The notes under the pieces: generated by a model
What the model was told of the DNA's origin: nothing
The model's input: only the letters and a program-made list of their open reading frames with translations
The model's database searches: none
Translations under genes and position numbers: made by a program
Shown: positions 36,861-46,409 of the stretch, one piece after another
How the letters are laid out: every line of letters starts with the position of its first letter
Numbering within the stretch: position 1 is the first letter of the stretch
Origin: Streptococcus pneumoniae
GTDB lineage: Bacteria > Bacillota > Bacilli > Lactobacillales > Streptococcaceae
DNA length: 64,000 nucleotides
Direction: 5' to 3'
Assembly: GCA_040719455.1 (NCBI GenBank)
Contig: JBFDTN010000001.1
Span: forward strand, 1-64,000

Positions 36861-36900
36861 AAACTCCTCCTATTTTATGTCAGAAATAGGAGGAGTTTTT
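36861..36900. terminator. Bidirectional terminator
   Basis: A 15-bp stem (36861-36875 with 36884-36898) with T run on the plus strand. It lies between the ICMT-like gene and the convergent GIY-YIG gene, whose stop codon is within the stem. Confidence 0.9.
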
Positions 36901-37154
36901 GTATCTTTCAGCCGGATATATTCTAATTTTTGCTGGCGTTTTTTGCGTTTAAAGCGACTTTCAGCTGACATAGCCGAAGGCTTATTTGAGAATTCTTCAT
37001 AGTAGAGGAGCTTGACGGGAAGTCTGGCACGAGTGTACTTGGCGCCTTTGCCACTATTGTGGATTTTAATACGTTTATCAAGGTCTGTCGTATAGCCTGT
37101 ATAAAGGCTTCCATCTGCGCATTCGAGCACATACATATAAGCCTTAGTTTCCAT
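36870..37154 (-). CDS. GIY-YIG nuclease-superfamily protein (UPF0213/YhbQ-like)
   Basis: A small single-domain GIY-YIG protein of about 94 residues. The family motif reads [17 protein letters not shown], with the conserved arginine in [12 protein letters not shown] and glutamate in SAESRFKR. Homologues are poorly characterised; roles in DNA repair or nuclease activity have been suggested. The start [11 protein letters not shown] at 37154 overlaps the upstream methyltransferase stop by 11 nt, so the pair is probably co-translated. A longer frame to 37205 lies fully inside the methyltransferase gene and is less likely. Confidence 0.82.
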   Translation of the reverse strand: METKAYMYVLECADGSLYTGYTTDLDKRIKIHNSGKGAKYTRARLPVKLLYYEEFSNKPSAMSAESRFKRKKRQQKLEYIRLKDTKTPPISDIK

Positions 37155-37893
37155 AATAAATCTCATGAATTTCTGGTGTGTAGCTGCCGTCTTCTTGATG
37201 GACAAAGAGGGGTGGAAGTATTTTTAGACCGTCCTGTGAACCATCTTTGATAGCCTCAATGAGCAGCATATTTGCCTCTTTGTGCATTTTTGGATAGACA
37301 AACTGGATACGCTTAGGTGCCAAGTTATGAGCCTTCATCGTATCTAAAATGTCTAAAAAGCGGTCGGGACGATGGACCATCGCTAATCTGCCGTTAGATT
37401 TAAGTGTTTGCTGGGCCACACGGCAAATTTCCTCCAAGTTTGTTGTGATTTCATGACGGGCTAGGAGGTAATGTTCACTTTCATTGAGATTGGACTGCTT
37501 ATCCACTTTAAAATAAGGAGGATTGCAGAGCATTAAATCTACCTTGCTACCTGTGATGTAATTGGTCAGGTATTTTAAATCATCTTGGATGACTTGCATT
37601 TGATTCTCTAGACCATTTAAGATAATGGAGCGTTGTGCCATGTCTGCAAGACGCTCTTGAATCTCAACGGCAATAATGGGGGCTTTGGTATAAGTGCTCG
37701 CAAAAAGACCTACGGCTCCATTTCCAGCGCATAAATCAACGATGAGTCCGCGTTTTGGTAGTTTTGGAAAGCGAGAAAGCAAGACGCTATCTACTGAGTA
37801 GCTAAAGACTTCTCGATTTTGGATAATTTTGACGTCAGTAGAAAAGAGCTGATTGATTCGCTCCCCGTCTTTCAATGGAACTTGTTTCATCAT
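37144..37893 (-). CDS. TrmN6-like tRNA (adenine37-N6)-methyltransferase family protein
   Basis: SAM-dependent methyltransferase of 249 residues in the YfiC/TrmN6 group, which methylates A37 of tRNA1Val in E. coli; the substrate here is inferred from family. The SAM-binding motif I is [12 protein letters not shown] (about 52-63) and the catalytic motif is CNPPYF (NPPY, about 125). Two tandem ATGs start the gene (37893 and 37890). The -10 hexamer ends 6 nt before the first, so either the message is leaderless or a more distant promoter is used. The GIY-YIG gene overlaps its 3' end. Confidence 0.85.
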   Translation of the reverse strand: MMKQVPLKDGERINQLFSTDVKIIQNREVFSYSVDSVLLSRFPKLPKRGLIVDLCAGNGAVGLFASTYTKAPIIAVEIQERLADMAQRSIILNGLENQMQVIQDDLKYLTNYITGSKVDLMLCNPPYFKVDKQSNLNESEHYLLARHEITTNLEEICRVAQQTLKSNGRLAMVHRPDRFLDILDTMKAHNLAPKRIQFVYPKMHKEANMLLIEAIKDGSQDGLKILPPLFVHQEDGSYTPEIHEIYYGN

Positions 37894-37899
37894 GTCTCC

Positions 37900-37928
37900 A
37901 TTATAGCACGATTAAAAAACTTTTCCAA
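37900..37928 (-). promoter_or_regulatory. Promoter abutting the TrmN6-like start codon
   Basis: Minus strand: TTGGAA (37923-37928), 17-nt spacer, extended -10 TG-C-TATAAT (hexamer 37900-37905), then GGAGAC and ATG. Confidence 0.75.
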
Positions 37929-38208
37929 CTAATTATATAAGTGGAAAAGGACTACTCCCTATCTTTTATAGCCATTTTATTTTCAACTATGATCTTGTTC
38001 ATTCGTCTTGCCTGCCCTCGTTGTCTAGCACTAAATCAAATGGACTTTAAAAAAGAGAGAAGTTGCGGTATCATTGAAACAGACTGTGTCAATTTCGTTT
38101 TCGAATGTTTATAGTCAAGTATGAGCAATCACTTTCTTGACTGTCCTTGATTTATCACCATTTTACAAGTCAGTTAAAATTGTGTTACCTTGTTTAAATG
38201 GTAAAAGA
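37929..38208. other. Intergenic stretch without recognised elements
   Basis: About 280 bp of AT-rich sequence between the methyltransferase and the osmoprotectant transporter. A weak hairpin with TTTTCCA/TGGAAAA arms straddles the left edge (about 37920-37946). I see no gene in it. Confidence 0.4.
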
Positions 38209-38243
38209 AACGAGACTGAGTACTTTTTTGTCTCAGTCTCGTT
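38209..38243. terminator. Terminator after the osmoprotectant transporter
   Basis: A perfect 12-bp stem (38209-38220 with 38232-38243). The T tract on the minus strand is interrupted (TTTCTTTTA), so efficiency is uncertain. Confidence 0.7.
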
Positions 38244-38247
38244 GTGA

Positions 38248-39762
38248 TTAGTTTGCAATTAAGTGATGTTCTTTCAGATAAGTCTTTGCGACCTGGCTTG
38301 GGGATTTGCCTTCGACATTGACTTGATAGTTCATGTCCTGCATGTCTTTTTCGGTGATTTTTCCAGCCAGCTGATTGAGAATGCCCTCGAGTTGAGGGTA
38401 TTTTTTCAGCGTTTCTTCGCGTAGGAGAGGAGCTCCCTGATATGGTGGGAAGAGCTGCTTGTCATCATTGAGTGTCTTGAGGTGGTATTCTTGCAATTCA
38501 CTATCGGTCGAGTAGGCGTCGATAATTTGGACATTGTCGTTGTCAATCGCCTTGTAGCGGAGAGCAGGCTCGAGAGTCTTAACATCTAGGTTCAGCTTGT
38601 AGCGGTCCTTCAAGCCCTTGCCTCCGTCTTCACGGTCGTTAAATTCCAAGCTAAAGCCAGCCGTTGCGCTTGCCTGAACCTTTGTTAGATTAGAAATTGT
38701 CTCGAGTCCGTGTTCTTTAGCATAGTCTTCCTTGACAGCAAGGGCGTAGGTATTTTGATAAAGCATGGGTTTGAGATAGATGAGCTTGTCTTGGGCGAAA
38801 ATTCCCTTGCGGGCTGCCTGATAGACCTCTTCTGGGTCGGTAGAGGTGGTCGGTGGCTGTTTCAAGAGAGTAGAGGTCACCGTCCCTGTAAATTCAGGGT
38901 AGATGTCGATTTGCCCCGCCTTCAAGGCTTCGTAGACAAAGGTTGTTTTCCCAAAGTTGGGCTTTAATTCTACCGTGATATCGGTCTGATCTTCAATCAA
39001 TTCCTTATACATATTGAGCAAAATCTCAGGCTCAGACCCCAATTTTCCAGCGATGACTACCTTATCCTGCATCATCATAGACATAGGGAAGAGGGAAATC
39101 GAGCTGATACAAAAGAGGGCGATAAAGGAGAAGAACATGGTCTTGAGACTGCGTTTTTCAACTAAGCCAATTAAGTAGTGAAAGAGGAGGGCTAAAATAG
39201 CCGAGCTGATGGCTCCAATCAGAATGAGGGAGCTGTTGTTGCGGTCAATTCCTAGCAGAATGAAAGAACCGAGCCCACCTGCCCCGATGAGAGCAGCAAG
39301 CGTTGCCGTTCCGATGACGAGCACGGTTGCCGTCCGAATCCCAGAGAGAATGACGGGGGCGGCAAGTGGGATTTCAAATTTCTTTAATTTTTCCCAGCGG
39401 TTCATCCCAAAGGCAGTTGCTGCTTCTTGGAGTGACGGGTCAATTTCCTGTAAGCCAGTCACTGTATTTTGCAGAATCGGGAAAATTGCATAGACAATCA
39501 AGGTCAAAATAGCAGGAATTTTTCCAATCCCAAAAATCGGTATCAGAAGACCTAGAATAGCTAGAGACGGAATCGTCTGGAGCATACCTGTAAATTGCAG
39601 GAGGAGGTTGGCTAAACGTTCACGTTTAGAGACGAGAATGGCAAGAGGAATGGCGATTAAAATTGCACAAGCCAGTGCCACAAAAGAGATCTGCAAATGT
39701 TCGCCAAGGGCCAAAATCCAGTCATCTTTGCGGTCTAAAAAGGTTTGAATCAAGTCGTTCAT
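38248..39762 (-). CDS. Osmoprotectant ABC transporter permease/substrate-binding fusion
   Basis: A 504-residue fusion of a glycine-betaine/choline importer. The N-terminal half (about 1-215) is a ProW/OpuCB-type permease with an EAA loop ([22 protein letters not shown] region, about 110-130). The C-terminal half (about 230-504) is an OpuAC/ProX-type binding domain ([17 protein letters not shown] start), displayed outside and tethered by the last helix. Fusion of permease and receptor is known in streptococcal and lactococcal osmoprotectant transporters. The ATPase gene is 9 nt upstream in the same operon. Exact substrate (choline, carnitine or betaine) is not fixed by sequence. Confidence 0.9.
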   Translation of the reverse strand: MNDLIQTFLDRKDDWILALGEHLQISFVALACAILIAIPLAILVSKRERLANLLLQFTGMLQTIPSLAILGLLIPIFGIGKIPAILTLIVYAIFPILQNTVTGLQEIDPSLQEAATAFGMNRWEKLKKFEIPLAAPVILSGIRTATVLVIGTATLAALIGAGGLGSFILLGIDRNNSSLILIGAISSAILALLFHYLIGLVEKRSLKTMFFSFIALFCISSISLFPMSMMMQDKVVIAGKLGSEPEILLNMYKELIEDQTDITVELKPNFGKTTFVYEALKAGQIDIYPEFTGTVTSTLLKQPPTTSTDPEEVYQAARKGIFAQDKLIYLKPMLYQNTYALAVKEDYAKEHGLETISNLTKVQASATAGFSLEFNDREDGGKGLKDRYKLNLDVKTLEPALRYKAIDNDNVQIIDAYSTDSELQEYHLKTLNDDKQLFPPYQGAPLLREETLKKYPQLEGILNQLAGKITEKDMQDMNYQVNVEGKSPSQVAKTYLKEHHLIAN

Positions 39763-39771
39763 AGCAGCCTC

Positions 39772-40488
39772 CTATACATGAAAGAAATCAGCGACAAACT
39801 GGGTCGCAGGCGCTTCTTGGATGCGCTGAGGGGTGTCCAGTTGCAGGATTTCTCCCTGATCCATAATGGCAATGCGGTCGCCCAGCTTCATGGCTTCAGC
39901 CATATCATGGGTCACAAAGATCATGGTCATCTGAAATTCCTGTTGGATATGCTTAACCAAGTCCTGCAACTGCTCACGAGAAATTGGGTCAAGAGCACTA
40001 AAAGGCTCATCTAGCAACAAGACCTTGGGACGGGCGATAATGGCACGTAGAATTCCGATACGTTGCTGCTCCCCGCCAGAGAGTTCGCTCGGCATGCGGT
40101 GGAGGTAGTCCTCAGCAGGCAGTCCGACCAATTCCAATAATTCCTTGGTGCGTGCTTCAATCTCCTTTTTGGACCATTTTTTCATCTCAGGAATTAGGGC
40201 AATATTTTCTGCTACACTCAGATTGGGAAAAAGGGCGATTTGTTGCAGAACGTAGCCGGTTGAGAGGCGTAATTCCCGCAAATCATAGTCCTTTAGGCGC
40301 TTGCCATCCAGATAGATATCCCCCTCATCTGGCTCAATCAAGCGGTTGAGCATTTTGAGTGTCGTCGTTTTACCGCTACCGCTTGCACCGACCAGGACAA
40401 AAAATTCTCCGTCGCGGATAGTAAAGGCTTGATCTTTCAGCACGTATTTGCCGTTAAACTGTTTACTCACATGTTTAAATTCAATCAT
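39772..40488 (-). CDS. Osmoprotectant ABC transporter ATP-binding protein (ProV/OpuCA-like)
   Basis: ATPase of the preceding system, 238 residues. Walker A is GASGSGKTT (about 35-43), the Q-loop lies in VLQQIALFPN, the signature is LSGGEQQRIGI, Walker B is VLLLDEPFSALDP, and the switch histidine is in FVTHDMAEA. It ends soon after the nucleotide-binding domain and lacks the C-terminal CBS pair found on OpuA/ProV ATPases that sense ionic strength, so osmotic gating is not expected from this subunit. It is the first gene of the operon. Confidence 0.9.
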   Translation of the reverse strand: MIEFKHVSKQFNGKYVLKDQAFTIRDGEFFVLVGASGSGKTTTLKMLNRLIEPDEGDIYLDGKRLKDYDLRELRLSTGYVLQQIALFPNLSVAENIALIPEMKKWSKKEIEARTKELLELVGLPAEDYLHRMPSELSGGEQQRIGILRAIIARPKVLLLDEPFSALDPISREQLQDLVKHIQQEFQMTMIFVTHDMAEAMKLGDRIAIMDQGEILQLDTPQRIQEAPATQFVADFFHV

Positions 40489-40503
40489 GGTATACCTAAC
40501 TTT

Positions 40504-40516
40504 CTAATCAGATTAG
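40504..40516. promoter_or_regulatory. Dyad upstream of the osmoprotectant operon
   Basis: CTAATC-A-GATTAG is a perfect 6-bp-arm palindrome about 15 nt upstream of the ATPase start and may be an operator. No regulator is identified. Confidence 0.45.
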
Positions 40517-40734
40517 TTTATTGTTTCTATATAAAAACATTCTAAATATATCTTACTATATAAAAATAACCTTTGCAAGTAGAATGTGGGATTTTCAGAA
40601 TGTATTTCACAATCATTAAATGAATAATATAGAGACTTAGAGAGGCTGTATTCAGTGTACCACTTATAAAATAGAAGGTCAAAATTCTGCTACGAAAATA
40701 GAAAAAAGAGAGAAGGAGCAAAATTGATTTCTTC

Positions 40735-40946
40735 GAGATCGCGATTGAGTCCCATTCCCATATCTCGCAAGGATAACGTGGCTTGTAGAGAATTGATTTA
40801 TCACTATCATGGATAAATTGCTTGAAAATTTCTGTTCTCGTAAAAAGATCCACTGGGGCATTGAATCTAGCGACAACTACTTTGTCAAGCTATTCAAATT
40901 ATAAAAATAATGAGGTTGGAACTGTTGTCCTAACCTCATTATTTTT
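40735..40946 (+). repeat. Dispersed intergenic repeat, copy A (partial)
   Basis: It shares long blocks with copies near 44.9 kb and 55.7 kb: a TTGATTTATCA segment, then TTGCTT, then a TTCTGTTCTCGTAAA block, then a CCACTGG-GCATTGAA block, a CGACAACTAC block, and a GAGGTTGG hairpin end. It is the most degenerate copy and appears to lack or invert the left part. Confidence 0.75.
40903..40946 (-). terminator. Terminator of the P-type ATPase gene, within repeat copy A
   Basis: A long stem (40903-40920 with 40928-40946, one bulge). The ATPase stop codon (40945-40947) overlaps its base. Confidence 0.82.
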
Positions 40947-43290
40947 ATACAATTCGTTTTTCTTTTGTAGTCTGCCAGTGATTGATACTGATAAAGAGGA
41001 TGGCAAAGATGACCATCAAGGCAAAATAGACAGGCAGGGTTTGACTGGTGAGGGTTGCAATTTCGAGGAGCTTTTGTAGGAAAATCGCAGACCCGAAGAA
41101 ACCTAGAGTTGACCATAAAATCAATCCGATTCTCCATGGATTGAGTGGTAGGCAGGCTCTGACGACGGACATAAAGCCGATAGAGCCAAGTAGGTAGTAG
41201 AGAAGGGTTGCCTCTTCTAGCTCGCTCCAGGCAACCATATTGCCAAAGATTTTGACAAATAAGACGCTAAAGACAACCATGAGACCGCTCGGAAGAGCTT
41301 TGAAAATCGCTTTTTTCAAGAATTTATGCTCCACAGGTTTGATATTGCGCTCAAAGGTGAGAACAAATGGTGGGAAACCTTCGACAAACTGGTCAATCAT
41401 CGTGATTTGAATAGGGATGAAAGGAAATACTAAGAGCCATTCTGCTCGTCCAAGGAGGATACTGGAAATACAGATCACAGCAAGGAGGAAGGAGTAGATG
41501 GTCTTAATGAAGAAAATAGGAGCAATCCGTGCGATATTGTTTACGACACGACGACCTTCAAAGAGAATCTCTGGGACATCGTTGAAGTCAGAGTTGAGCA
41601 AGACGAGATTGGCAATTTGGCGAGTAGCAGGGTCGCCCTCTGCCATGACAATTGAACAATCCGCTTCACGAAGTGCAAGAATGTCATTGACCCCATCTCC
41701 AGTCATGGCTGTGGTGTGTCCTGCTTGCTTCAAAGTTTGAATAATCAAGCGTTTTTGGTGAGGGGATACACGACCAAAGATTGCTGTCTGTTCAGCCATA
41801 GCAACTAATTCTTCATCTGTGACTTTGGAGCAATCCACATAGCTTTGGTAGTTGCTAAAGCCTGCTTTTTGGGCAATATTTGAAACGGTCACAGGATTGT
41901 CACCTGAGATAATTTTCAAATGAACATCTTGACTGCGTAGATACTCAAGGGTATTCTCCACCCCATCGCGGATAGGATCTGTGATTTCAAGGACGGCAAC
42001 TGGTGTAATCTCTTCTGGGAGAACCATGTTTTGGTAGTCCATTGTTTCGGTGCTGACTGCCAAGGTCAAGACACGAGAACCACGCATTTGTGCAGCGTGA
42101 GCGGCTTCTAATTCTTCTTGTAGAAGCATTTCTGGTGCCCCTAAAAAGACTGTACCGATTCCTTCCATTTCCATAGCGCCCCATTTACGATCACTTGAGA
42201 ATGGAATGATGTGACCGACGGTATAGCTCGCCTTTTCCGTAAATCTTTTTCGGATGGCTTGAGCCGTCGGATTATTGTCATCGCTATAAGCCATGTAGCT
42301 ACTAAGGATAGAAGCGACATCTTCATTTGAAAAATCAGGAGAGAGAGTAACAACGTCTTCAACCTGCATTTTTCCTTGGGTAATCGTTCCTGTCTTGTCC
42401 AAGCAGAGCATATCTACACGGGCTAGGGTTTCGACAGAGTACATTTCTTGAACCAAGACTTTTCGCATGCCGAGCTTGATAACCGCGGTGAGGAGCGAGG
42501 TTATGGTCAAGAGAGCGATTCCTTTTGGCAACATACCAAGCAGTGCGGTTGAAGAATTGACCACAGAATCCTTGACAGGCAGAGCCTTGATAAGAAGAGC
42601 TTCTAAAAAGAGGGCAATTCCAAAGGGAATGATGATTTTCCCAGTAAAGCCAGCAATCTTATCGAGGGATTTCATGATTTGAGAGTTAATCGGCTTGACG
42701 GTTTTTGCTTCCATCATGAGTTTTGCCGCGTAGTTGTTTTCTCCGACATGAATCACTTTAGCCCAAACGTGCCCACTTGCTAAAAAGCTCCCCGAGAGCA
42801 CCTGGTCATCTTTTGCTTTTTTGACTAGGTCACTCTCTCCTGTCAGCATGGCTTCATTGGCTTCAGCAAAGCCATCTAAAATCACCGCATCACTAGGGAT
42901 TTGCTCACCGGCAGATAGTTCAATCACATCATCAAGAACCAAGTCTTCAGGAACAATCTTTTCAATCTTGCCATCTCGAAGAACCGTGACCTTTTCCTTG
43001 GTCATGAGATTGAGCTTATCGACCATGTGTTTGGCACGCAGTTCTGTGACAATACCTGAAAAGGCGTTAAAGCAGATGACGGCAAAAAAGACCATATTTG
43101 ACCAAGCTTGCACGCTGGCAAGAGCAATAGCGATCGCAAAGTTGAGCGCATTAAATAGTGTAAAGACATTGCGCTTGATGATTTGCCAAGTGCTGGTGCT
43201 GGTATCTGCTGAAAAATCGTTGCTTAAACCTTGGGCTAGTCTCTCCTTCACGTCTTGTGAAGTTAGCCCCTGTAATTCTTTTTTATCCAT
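40945..43290 (-). CDS. Cation-translocating P-type ATPase
   Basis: A 781-residue E1-E2 ATPase. In order: N-terminal cytoplasmic region, helix pair, actuator domain with LTGES (about 150), helices 3-4 with LLGMLPKGIALLT, the phosphorylation motif DKTGTITQG (about 295), the nucleotide-binding domain, the hinge MTGDGVNDILALREADCSIVM (TGDGVND, about 520), and a six-helix C-terminal region. The PKG in helix 4, in place of the PEG/PEA of calcium or magnesium pumps, makes the ion uncertain. I recall the same ATPase-acyltransferase pairing in pneumococcus. It is divergent from the acyltransferase. Confidence 0.88.
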   Translation of the reverse strand: MDKKELQGLTSQDVKERLAQGLSNDFSADTSTSTWQIIKRNVFTLFNALNFAIAIALASVQAWSNMVFFAVICFNAFSGIVTELRAKHMVDKLNLMTKEKVTVLRDGKIEKIVPEDLVLDDVIELSAGEQIPSDAVILDGFAEANEAMLTGESDLVKKAKDDQVLSGSFLASGHVWAKVIHVGENNYAAKLMMEAKTVKPINSQIMKSLDKIAGFTGKIIIPFGIALFLEALLIKALPVKDSVVNSSTALLGMLPKGIALLTITSLLTAVIKLGMRKVLVQEMYSVETLARVDMLCLDKTGTITQGKMQVEDVVTLSPDFSNEDVASILSSYMAYSDDNNPTAQAIRKRFTEKASYTVGHIIPFSSDRKWGAMEMEGIGTVFLGAPEMLLQEELEAAHAAQMRGSRVLTLAVSTETMDYQNMVLPEEITPVAVLEITDPIRDGVENTLEYLRSQDVHLKIISGDNPVTVSNIAQKAGFSNYQSYVDCSKVTDEELVAMAEQTAIFGRVSPHQKRLIIQTLKQAGHTTAMTGDGVNDILALREADCSIVMAEGDPATRQIANLVLLNSDFNDVPEILFEGRRVVNNIARIAPIFFIKTIYSFLLAVICISSILLGRAEWLLVFPFIPIQITMIDQFVEGFPPFVLTFERNIKPVEHKFLKKAIFKALPSGLMVVFSVLFVKIFGNMVAWSELEEATLLYYLLGSIGFMSVVRACLPLNPWRIGLILWSTLGFFGSAIFLQKLLEIATLTSQTLPVYFALMVIFAILFISINHWQTTKEKRIV

Positions 43291-43372
43291 ACCTACTATC
43301 TTATCAGTTTTTCGGAAAAAATGCCAACTCTCTTCTTTATTTTAGAGGAGATTTTTGAGAATAGCTTTGGCG

Positions 43373-43401
43373 TTGCGACTTAGAAAAGGATAGGGTATAA
43401 T
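43373..43401 (+). promoter_or_regulatory. Promoter of the acyltransferase gene
   Basis: TTGCGA (43373-43378), 17-nt spacer, TATAAT (43396-43401). Confidence 0.78.
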
Positions 43402-43420
43402 GGAAAGAAAAGGAGGTCCT

Positions 43421-44161
43421 ATGTTTTATACCTATTTACGAGCATTAGTCATGTTTTTACTCTGGGGAGCAAATGGAAATGCTCATTTTCATCATTTGGA
43501 TAAAATCCCTTCCAAGGAGGAAAATTATATTTTAGTAGCTCCACACCGCACCTGGTGGGATCCTGTTTATATGGCTTTTGCAACTAGACCTAAGCAGTTT
43601 ATTTTTATGGCAAAAAAAGAACTCTTTCAAAATCGGGTTTTTGGTTGGTGGATTCGCATGTGTGGTGCTTTTCCGATTGATCGAGCAAATCCAGGTGCCG
43701 GTGCCATTAAATATCCTGTGAAAATGCTTAAAAATAGCCAGCGTTCTTTGATTATGTTTCCAAGTGGAAGTCGTCATTCGTCTGATGTCAAGGGCGGTGT
43801 TGCTCTGATTGCTAAAATGGCAAAGGTACGCATCATGCCAGCATCTTACACTGGACCTATGACCTTAAAAGGTTTGATTCGTGGAGAACGTGTGGATATG
43901 AATTTTGGCGAGCCTATTGACATTTCAGACGTTAAGAAAATGAATGACGAGGGTGTTGCAGAGGTCGCAAGTCGCATTCAGATAGCTTTTGACACTTTAG
44001 ATCAAGAAGTAGCGGATATGCAGGTTAAAAAAGGTCCAAATCTTTGGTTGTTGCTCCCCCGCATTGTGGTCTTTGTCTTAGCTGTTCTGGTGGCTCTAGT
44101 GACATTTGCCTTTAGCTTTGTGGCAAGTTTTGTTTGGGATCCAGACAAGCATCGAAAGTAA
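43421..44161 (+). CDS. 1-acyl-sn-glycerol-3-phosphate acyltransferase-like protein (PlsC family)
   Basis: Membrane-associated acyltransferase of 246 residues. The PlsC catalytic motif is HRTWWD (H-x4-D, about 42-47), and the second glycerol-phosphate-binding motif appears as FPSGSRHS in place of FPEGTRS. A C-terminal hydrophobic helix (about 208-238) anchors it. PlsC-type enzymes make phosphatidic acid; the altered second motif leaves the acceptor uncertain. The ATG at 43421 follows AAAGGAGG, so the in-frame ATG at 43400, within the promoter, is rejected. Confidence 0.85.
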   Translation: MFYTYLRALVMFLLWGANGNAHFHHLDKIPSKEENYILVAPHRTWWDPVYMAFATRPKQFIFMAKKELFQNRVFGWWIRMCGAFPIDRANPGAGAIKYPVKMLKNSQRSLIMFPSGSRHSSDVKGGVALIAKMAKVRIMPASYTGPMTLKGLIRGERVDMNFGEPIDISDVKKMNDEGVAEVASRIQIAFDTLDQEVADMQVKKGPNLWLLLPRIVVFVLAVLVALVTFAFSFVASFVWDPDKHRK

Positions 44162-44186
44162 GAATGTTTAGAAAAGTGAGGTTCGC

Positions 44187-44815
44187 ATGAAAGTTGCCGT
44201 GTGTTTGTATCCTGCTTGCTCCCTGCAAGAAATCACTTGTTTGACAGCAGCTCTCACGCTTTTTGTTGGTGCAAAAATCGAATATGTAGCAAGTCAAAAA
44301 GAAGTCTGTAAAAGTGAGGAAGGGTTGGCTATTTTGCAACTACTCAGTTTTCTAAGGTCCATCCAGACGATTATGATGCCATTATCCTAACAGGGACAAT
44401 GGAACCTTTGAAAACGCTCTATGATAATGCATTTTTGGAATTTGTAGGGGACATCAATCCTCAAAAAACAGTGGTCGGAGCTATTTCATCGTCTCCCATG
44501 TTTCTAGCAAAAGCGGGACTTTTAAGAGGAAAGAAATACACAGGCGGCCTTTACATGGAAATGGTGGAGCATTTTGACTTTTTTGAACCAGAAAATTTCA
44601 TTCATCGACCTGTGGTCTGCGATGATAAGCTGATCACCGCTATTGGCTTTGCCTATCAAGACTTTGCGATTGCGGTGTTAAACGTCTTAGAAGTTCCTCA
44701 TCCAGAGCGTTTCTTTGAGAGAAAATCTATTTATACAGAGGAAGAGTTGACATTTTACTGTGGAGACAAAGCTTGGCAGGAGATGCTGCAAGAAATAATG
44801 ATCTATGAAGATTAG
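44187..44815 (+). pseudogene. DJ-1/PfpI-family gene with frameshift
   Basis: The first frame (from 44187, MKVAVCLYPACSLQEI) runs to SEEGLAIL and then diverges. The other frame carries TTQFSKVHPDDYDAIILTG before MEPLKTLYDNAF and continues to 44815. Both halves are DJ-1/PfpI-like. A one-base loss near 44335-44340 explains the break, and restoring it gives about 209 residues, typical for the family. At the nucleophile position the sequence is AISSSPM, serine rather than cysteine. It lies 25 nt after the acyltransferase, probably in the same transcript. Sequencing error is possible. Confidence 0.78.
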
Positions 44816-44829
44816 GAGAGAGTGGGACT

Positions 44830-45110
44830 CAATCGTGATTCCGCAGAAATCGATTTTGTAGTCTTCGTTTTCCAATTTTTAGGCTCAGGTATGAGCAGTT
44901 CACTGGGCTAGCGAAGAAGAATTCGCTAGCTTCTTCTAATAGAATAGTGATTTATCAATGTTTTGGATAAGTTGCTCACAACTTTTTGTTCTCGTAAATA
45001 GCTCCACTGGAGCATTGAACCCAGCGGCAACTACTGCGTCAAACTGTTAGAACTACAAAATGTAACGAGGTAGGGTACTTTTGTCCCAACCTCTTTTGCT
45101 TGGTAGGATT
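44830..45110 (+). repeat. Dispersed intergenic repeat, copy B
   Basis: About 280 bp, near full length. It begins with an AATCGTGATT block, then a TTTTGTAGTCTTCG block, a CTCAGGTATGA segment, CTAGCGAAG/CTTCGCTAG-type short inverted arms, and ends with a GAGGTAGGG/CCCAACCTC hairpin followed by T residues that can terminate transcription. It matches the reverse complement of 55535-55910 over most of its length. Confidence 0.85.
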
Positions 45111-45189
45111 CATTTATTTCTTAATAGTTTAACAGTATCTTCTATAAATTTTCATATAAATATGATAGAATAACTAGGAGGAGGAAGAG

Positions 45190-46314
45190 ATGTTTCACAA
45201 AAGTAAGCTATTTTTTTGGACAACAGAAGTCCTATTATTAACGATTATCTTTTTTATCTGGCGGGAAATGAATGGGCTTGTTTCGCCTTTTGTCACCGTG
45301 ATTAACACTATTTTGATTCCGTTTCTGGTAGCAGGCTTTCTCTACTATATCACCGACCCCTTGGTGCGCTACTTAGAAAAAGAATGCAAAGTGAAGCGAG
45401 GTTTTGGTATTATCATTGCCTTGGTGCTGGTCTTTGGTTCGCTTACCTTAGCGATCATTTATTTGCTTCCGATTTTGGTCAATCAGTTGACGAGCTTGAT
45501 CAATTCCAGCCAAAACATTTATACCCAGTTGCAGGCGTGGGTTATTGATTTATCAGACAATCCAGCTTTTAAAAATCTAAATATCCAATCGACTCTACAA
45601 AAGCTAAATCTGTCTTATGTGGATATTTTGCAAAATATCTTAAATGGGGTGACCAATAGTCTTGGGAGTGTCGTCTCTGCCGTGGTTAACACAGTGCTTA
45701 TTTTGGTCATGACTCCGATTTTCTTGGTTTATTTCTTGATGGATGGACATAAGCTTCTGCCTATGCTAGAGCGGACGGTGTTGAAACGCGATAAACTAAA
45801 TATTGCAGGTCTTTTGATCAATCTTAATGGCACGATTGCACGTTACATTAGTGGAATTTCGATTGACGCCTTGATTATCGGAATGCTGGCCTTTATTGGT
45901 TATAGTATCATTGGCTTAAAATATGCCTTAGTATTTGCGATTTTCTCAGCTATTACCAATCTGATCCCTTATGTGGGACCAACCATTGGTCTGATTCCCA
46001 TGGTGGTGACCTATTTGTTTACAGATCCAAATAAAATGATTATCGCTGTAATTTATATGCTGATTGTGCAGCAGATTGATGGCAATGTCCTCTACCCACG
46101 TATTGTTGGAGGAGTGATGAAAGTCCATCCTATTACCATTATGGTGCTGTTGCTCTTATCAAGTAATATCTATGGAATTGTTGGCATGATTGTGGCGATT
46201 CCCACCTATTCAATTTTGAAAGAGATTGCTAAATTTTTGGCAAATCTTTATGAGAATCACAAGGAAAGTCAGTTGCAAAAGCAACAAGAAGAGCATACCT
46301 TGTTACAAAAATAA
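45190..46314 (+). CDS. AI-2E (PerM/YdiK-type) family transporter
   Basis: A 374-residue integral membrane protein with about eight helices. Two sit at the N-terminus (10-30, 34-55), then a soluble loop (about 90-160), then paired helices to the C-terminus; the YVGPTIGLIP and GNVLYPRIVGG motifs are typical. The family name comes from one E. coli member proposed to export autoinducer-2; other members are ion antiporters or of unknown role, so substrate is undetermined. A TG-A-TAGAAT -10 and an AGGAGGAGG ribosome site lie upstream; a terminator follows. Confidence 0.85.
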   Translation: MFHKSKLFFWTTEVLLLTIIFFIWREMNGLVSPFVTVINTILIPFLVAGFLYYITDPLVRYLEKECKVKRGFGIIIALVLVFGSLTLAIIYLLPILVNQLTSLINSSQNIYTQLQAWVIDLSDNPAFKNLNIQSTLQKLNLSYVDILQNILNGVTNSLGSVVSAVVNTVLILVMTPIFLVYFLMDGHKLLPMLERTVLKRDKLNIAGLLINLNGTIARYISGISIDALIIGMLAFIGYSIIGLKYALVFAIFSAITNLIPYVGPTIGLIPMVVTYLFTDPNKMIIAVIYMLIVQQIDGNVLYPRIVGGVMKVHPITIMVLLLLSSNIYGIVGMIVAIPTYSILKEIAKFLANLYENHKESQLQKQQEEHTLLQK

Positions 46315-46319
46315 AGCAA

Positions 46320-46348
46320 AAAGTTTGAACAGCGTGTTCAAGCTTTTT
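46320..46348 (+). terminator. Terminator after the AI-2E family gene
   Basis: A 12-bp stem with one G-U pair (46320-46331 with 46335-46346), 3-nt loop, five T. Confidence 0.85.
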
Positions 46349-46393
46349 CTATTTCGCCCTAAACCTTCTAGGCTAGCAAGGAAAGGGATTTTT

Positions 46394-46402
46394 TGGTATA
46401 AT
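46394..46402 (+). promoter_or_regulatory. Promoter of a long xseA leader
   Basis: Extended -10 TG-G-TATAAT. The only reading frame close by is an 11-codon one (ATG at 46432), so the transcript probably runs about 380 nt before reaching xseA. Confidence 0.6.
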
Positions 46403-46409
46403 AAGGAGC

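Noticed and set aside
40945..43420. Possible manganese riboswitch before the P-type ATPase
   Set aside because: Only about 130 bp separates the divergent genes, much of it promoter sequence, and I see no yybP-ykoY-like fold. The neighbouring acyltransferase also points to a different ATPase paralogue.
44187..45110. Possible phase-variable repeat tract at the DJ-1 frameshift
   Set aside because: No homopolymer or short tandem repeat lies at the break (44335-44340), so slippage switching is unlikely.
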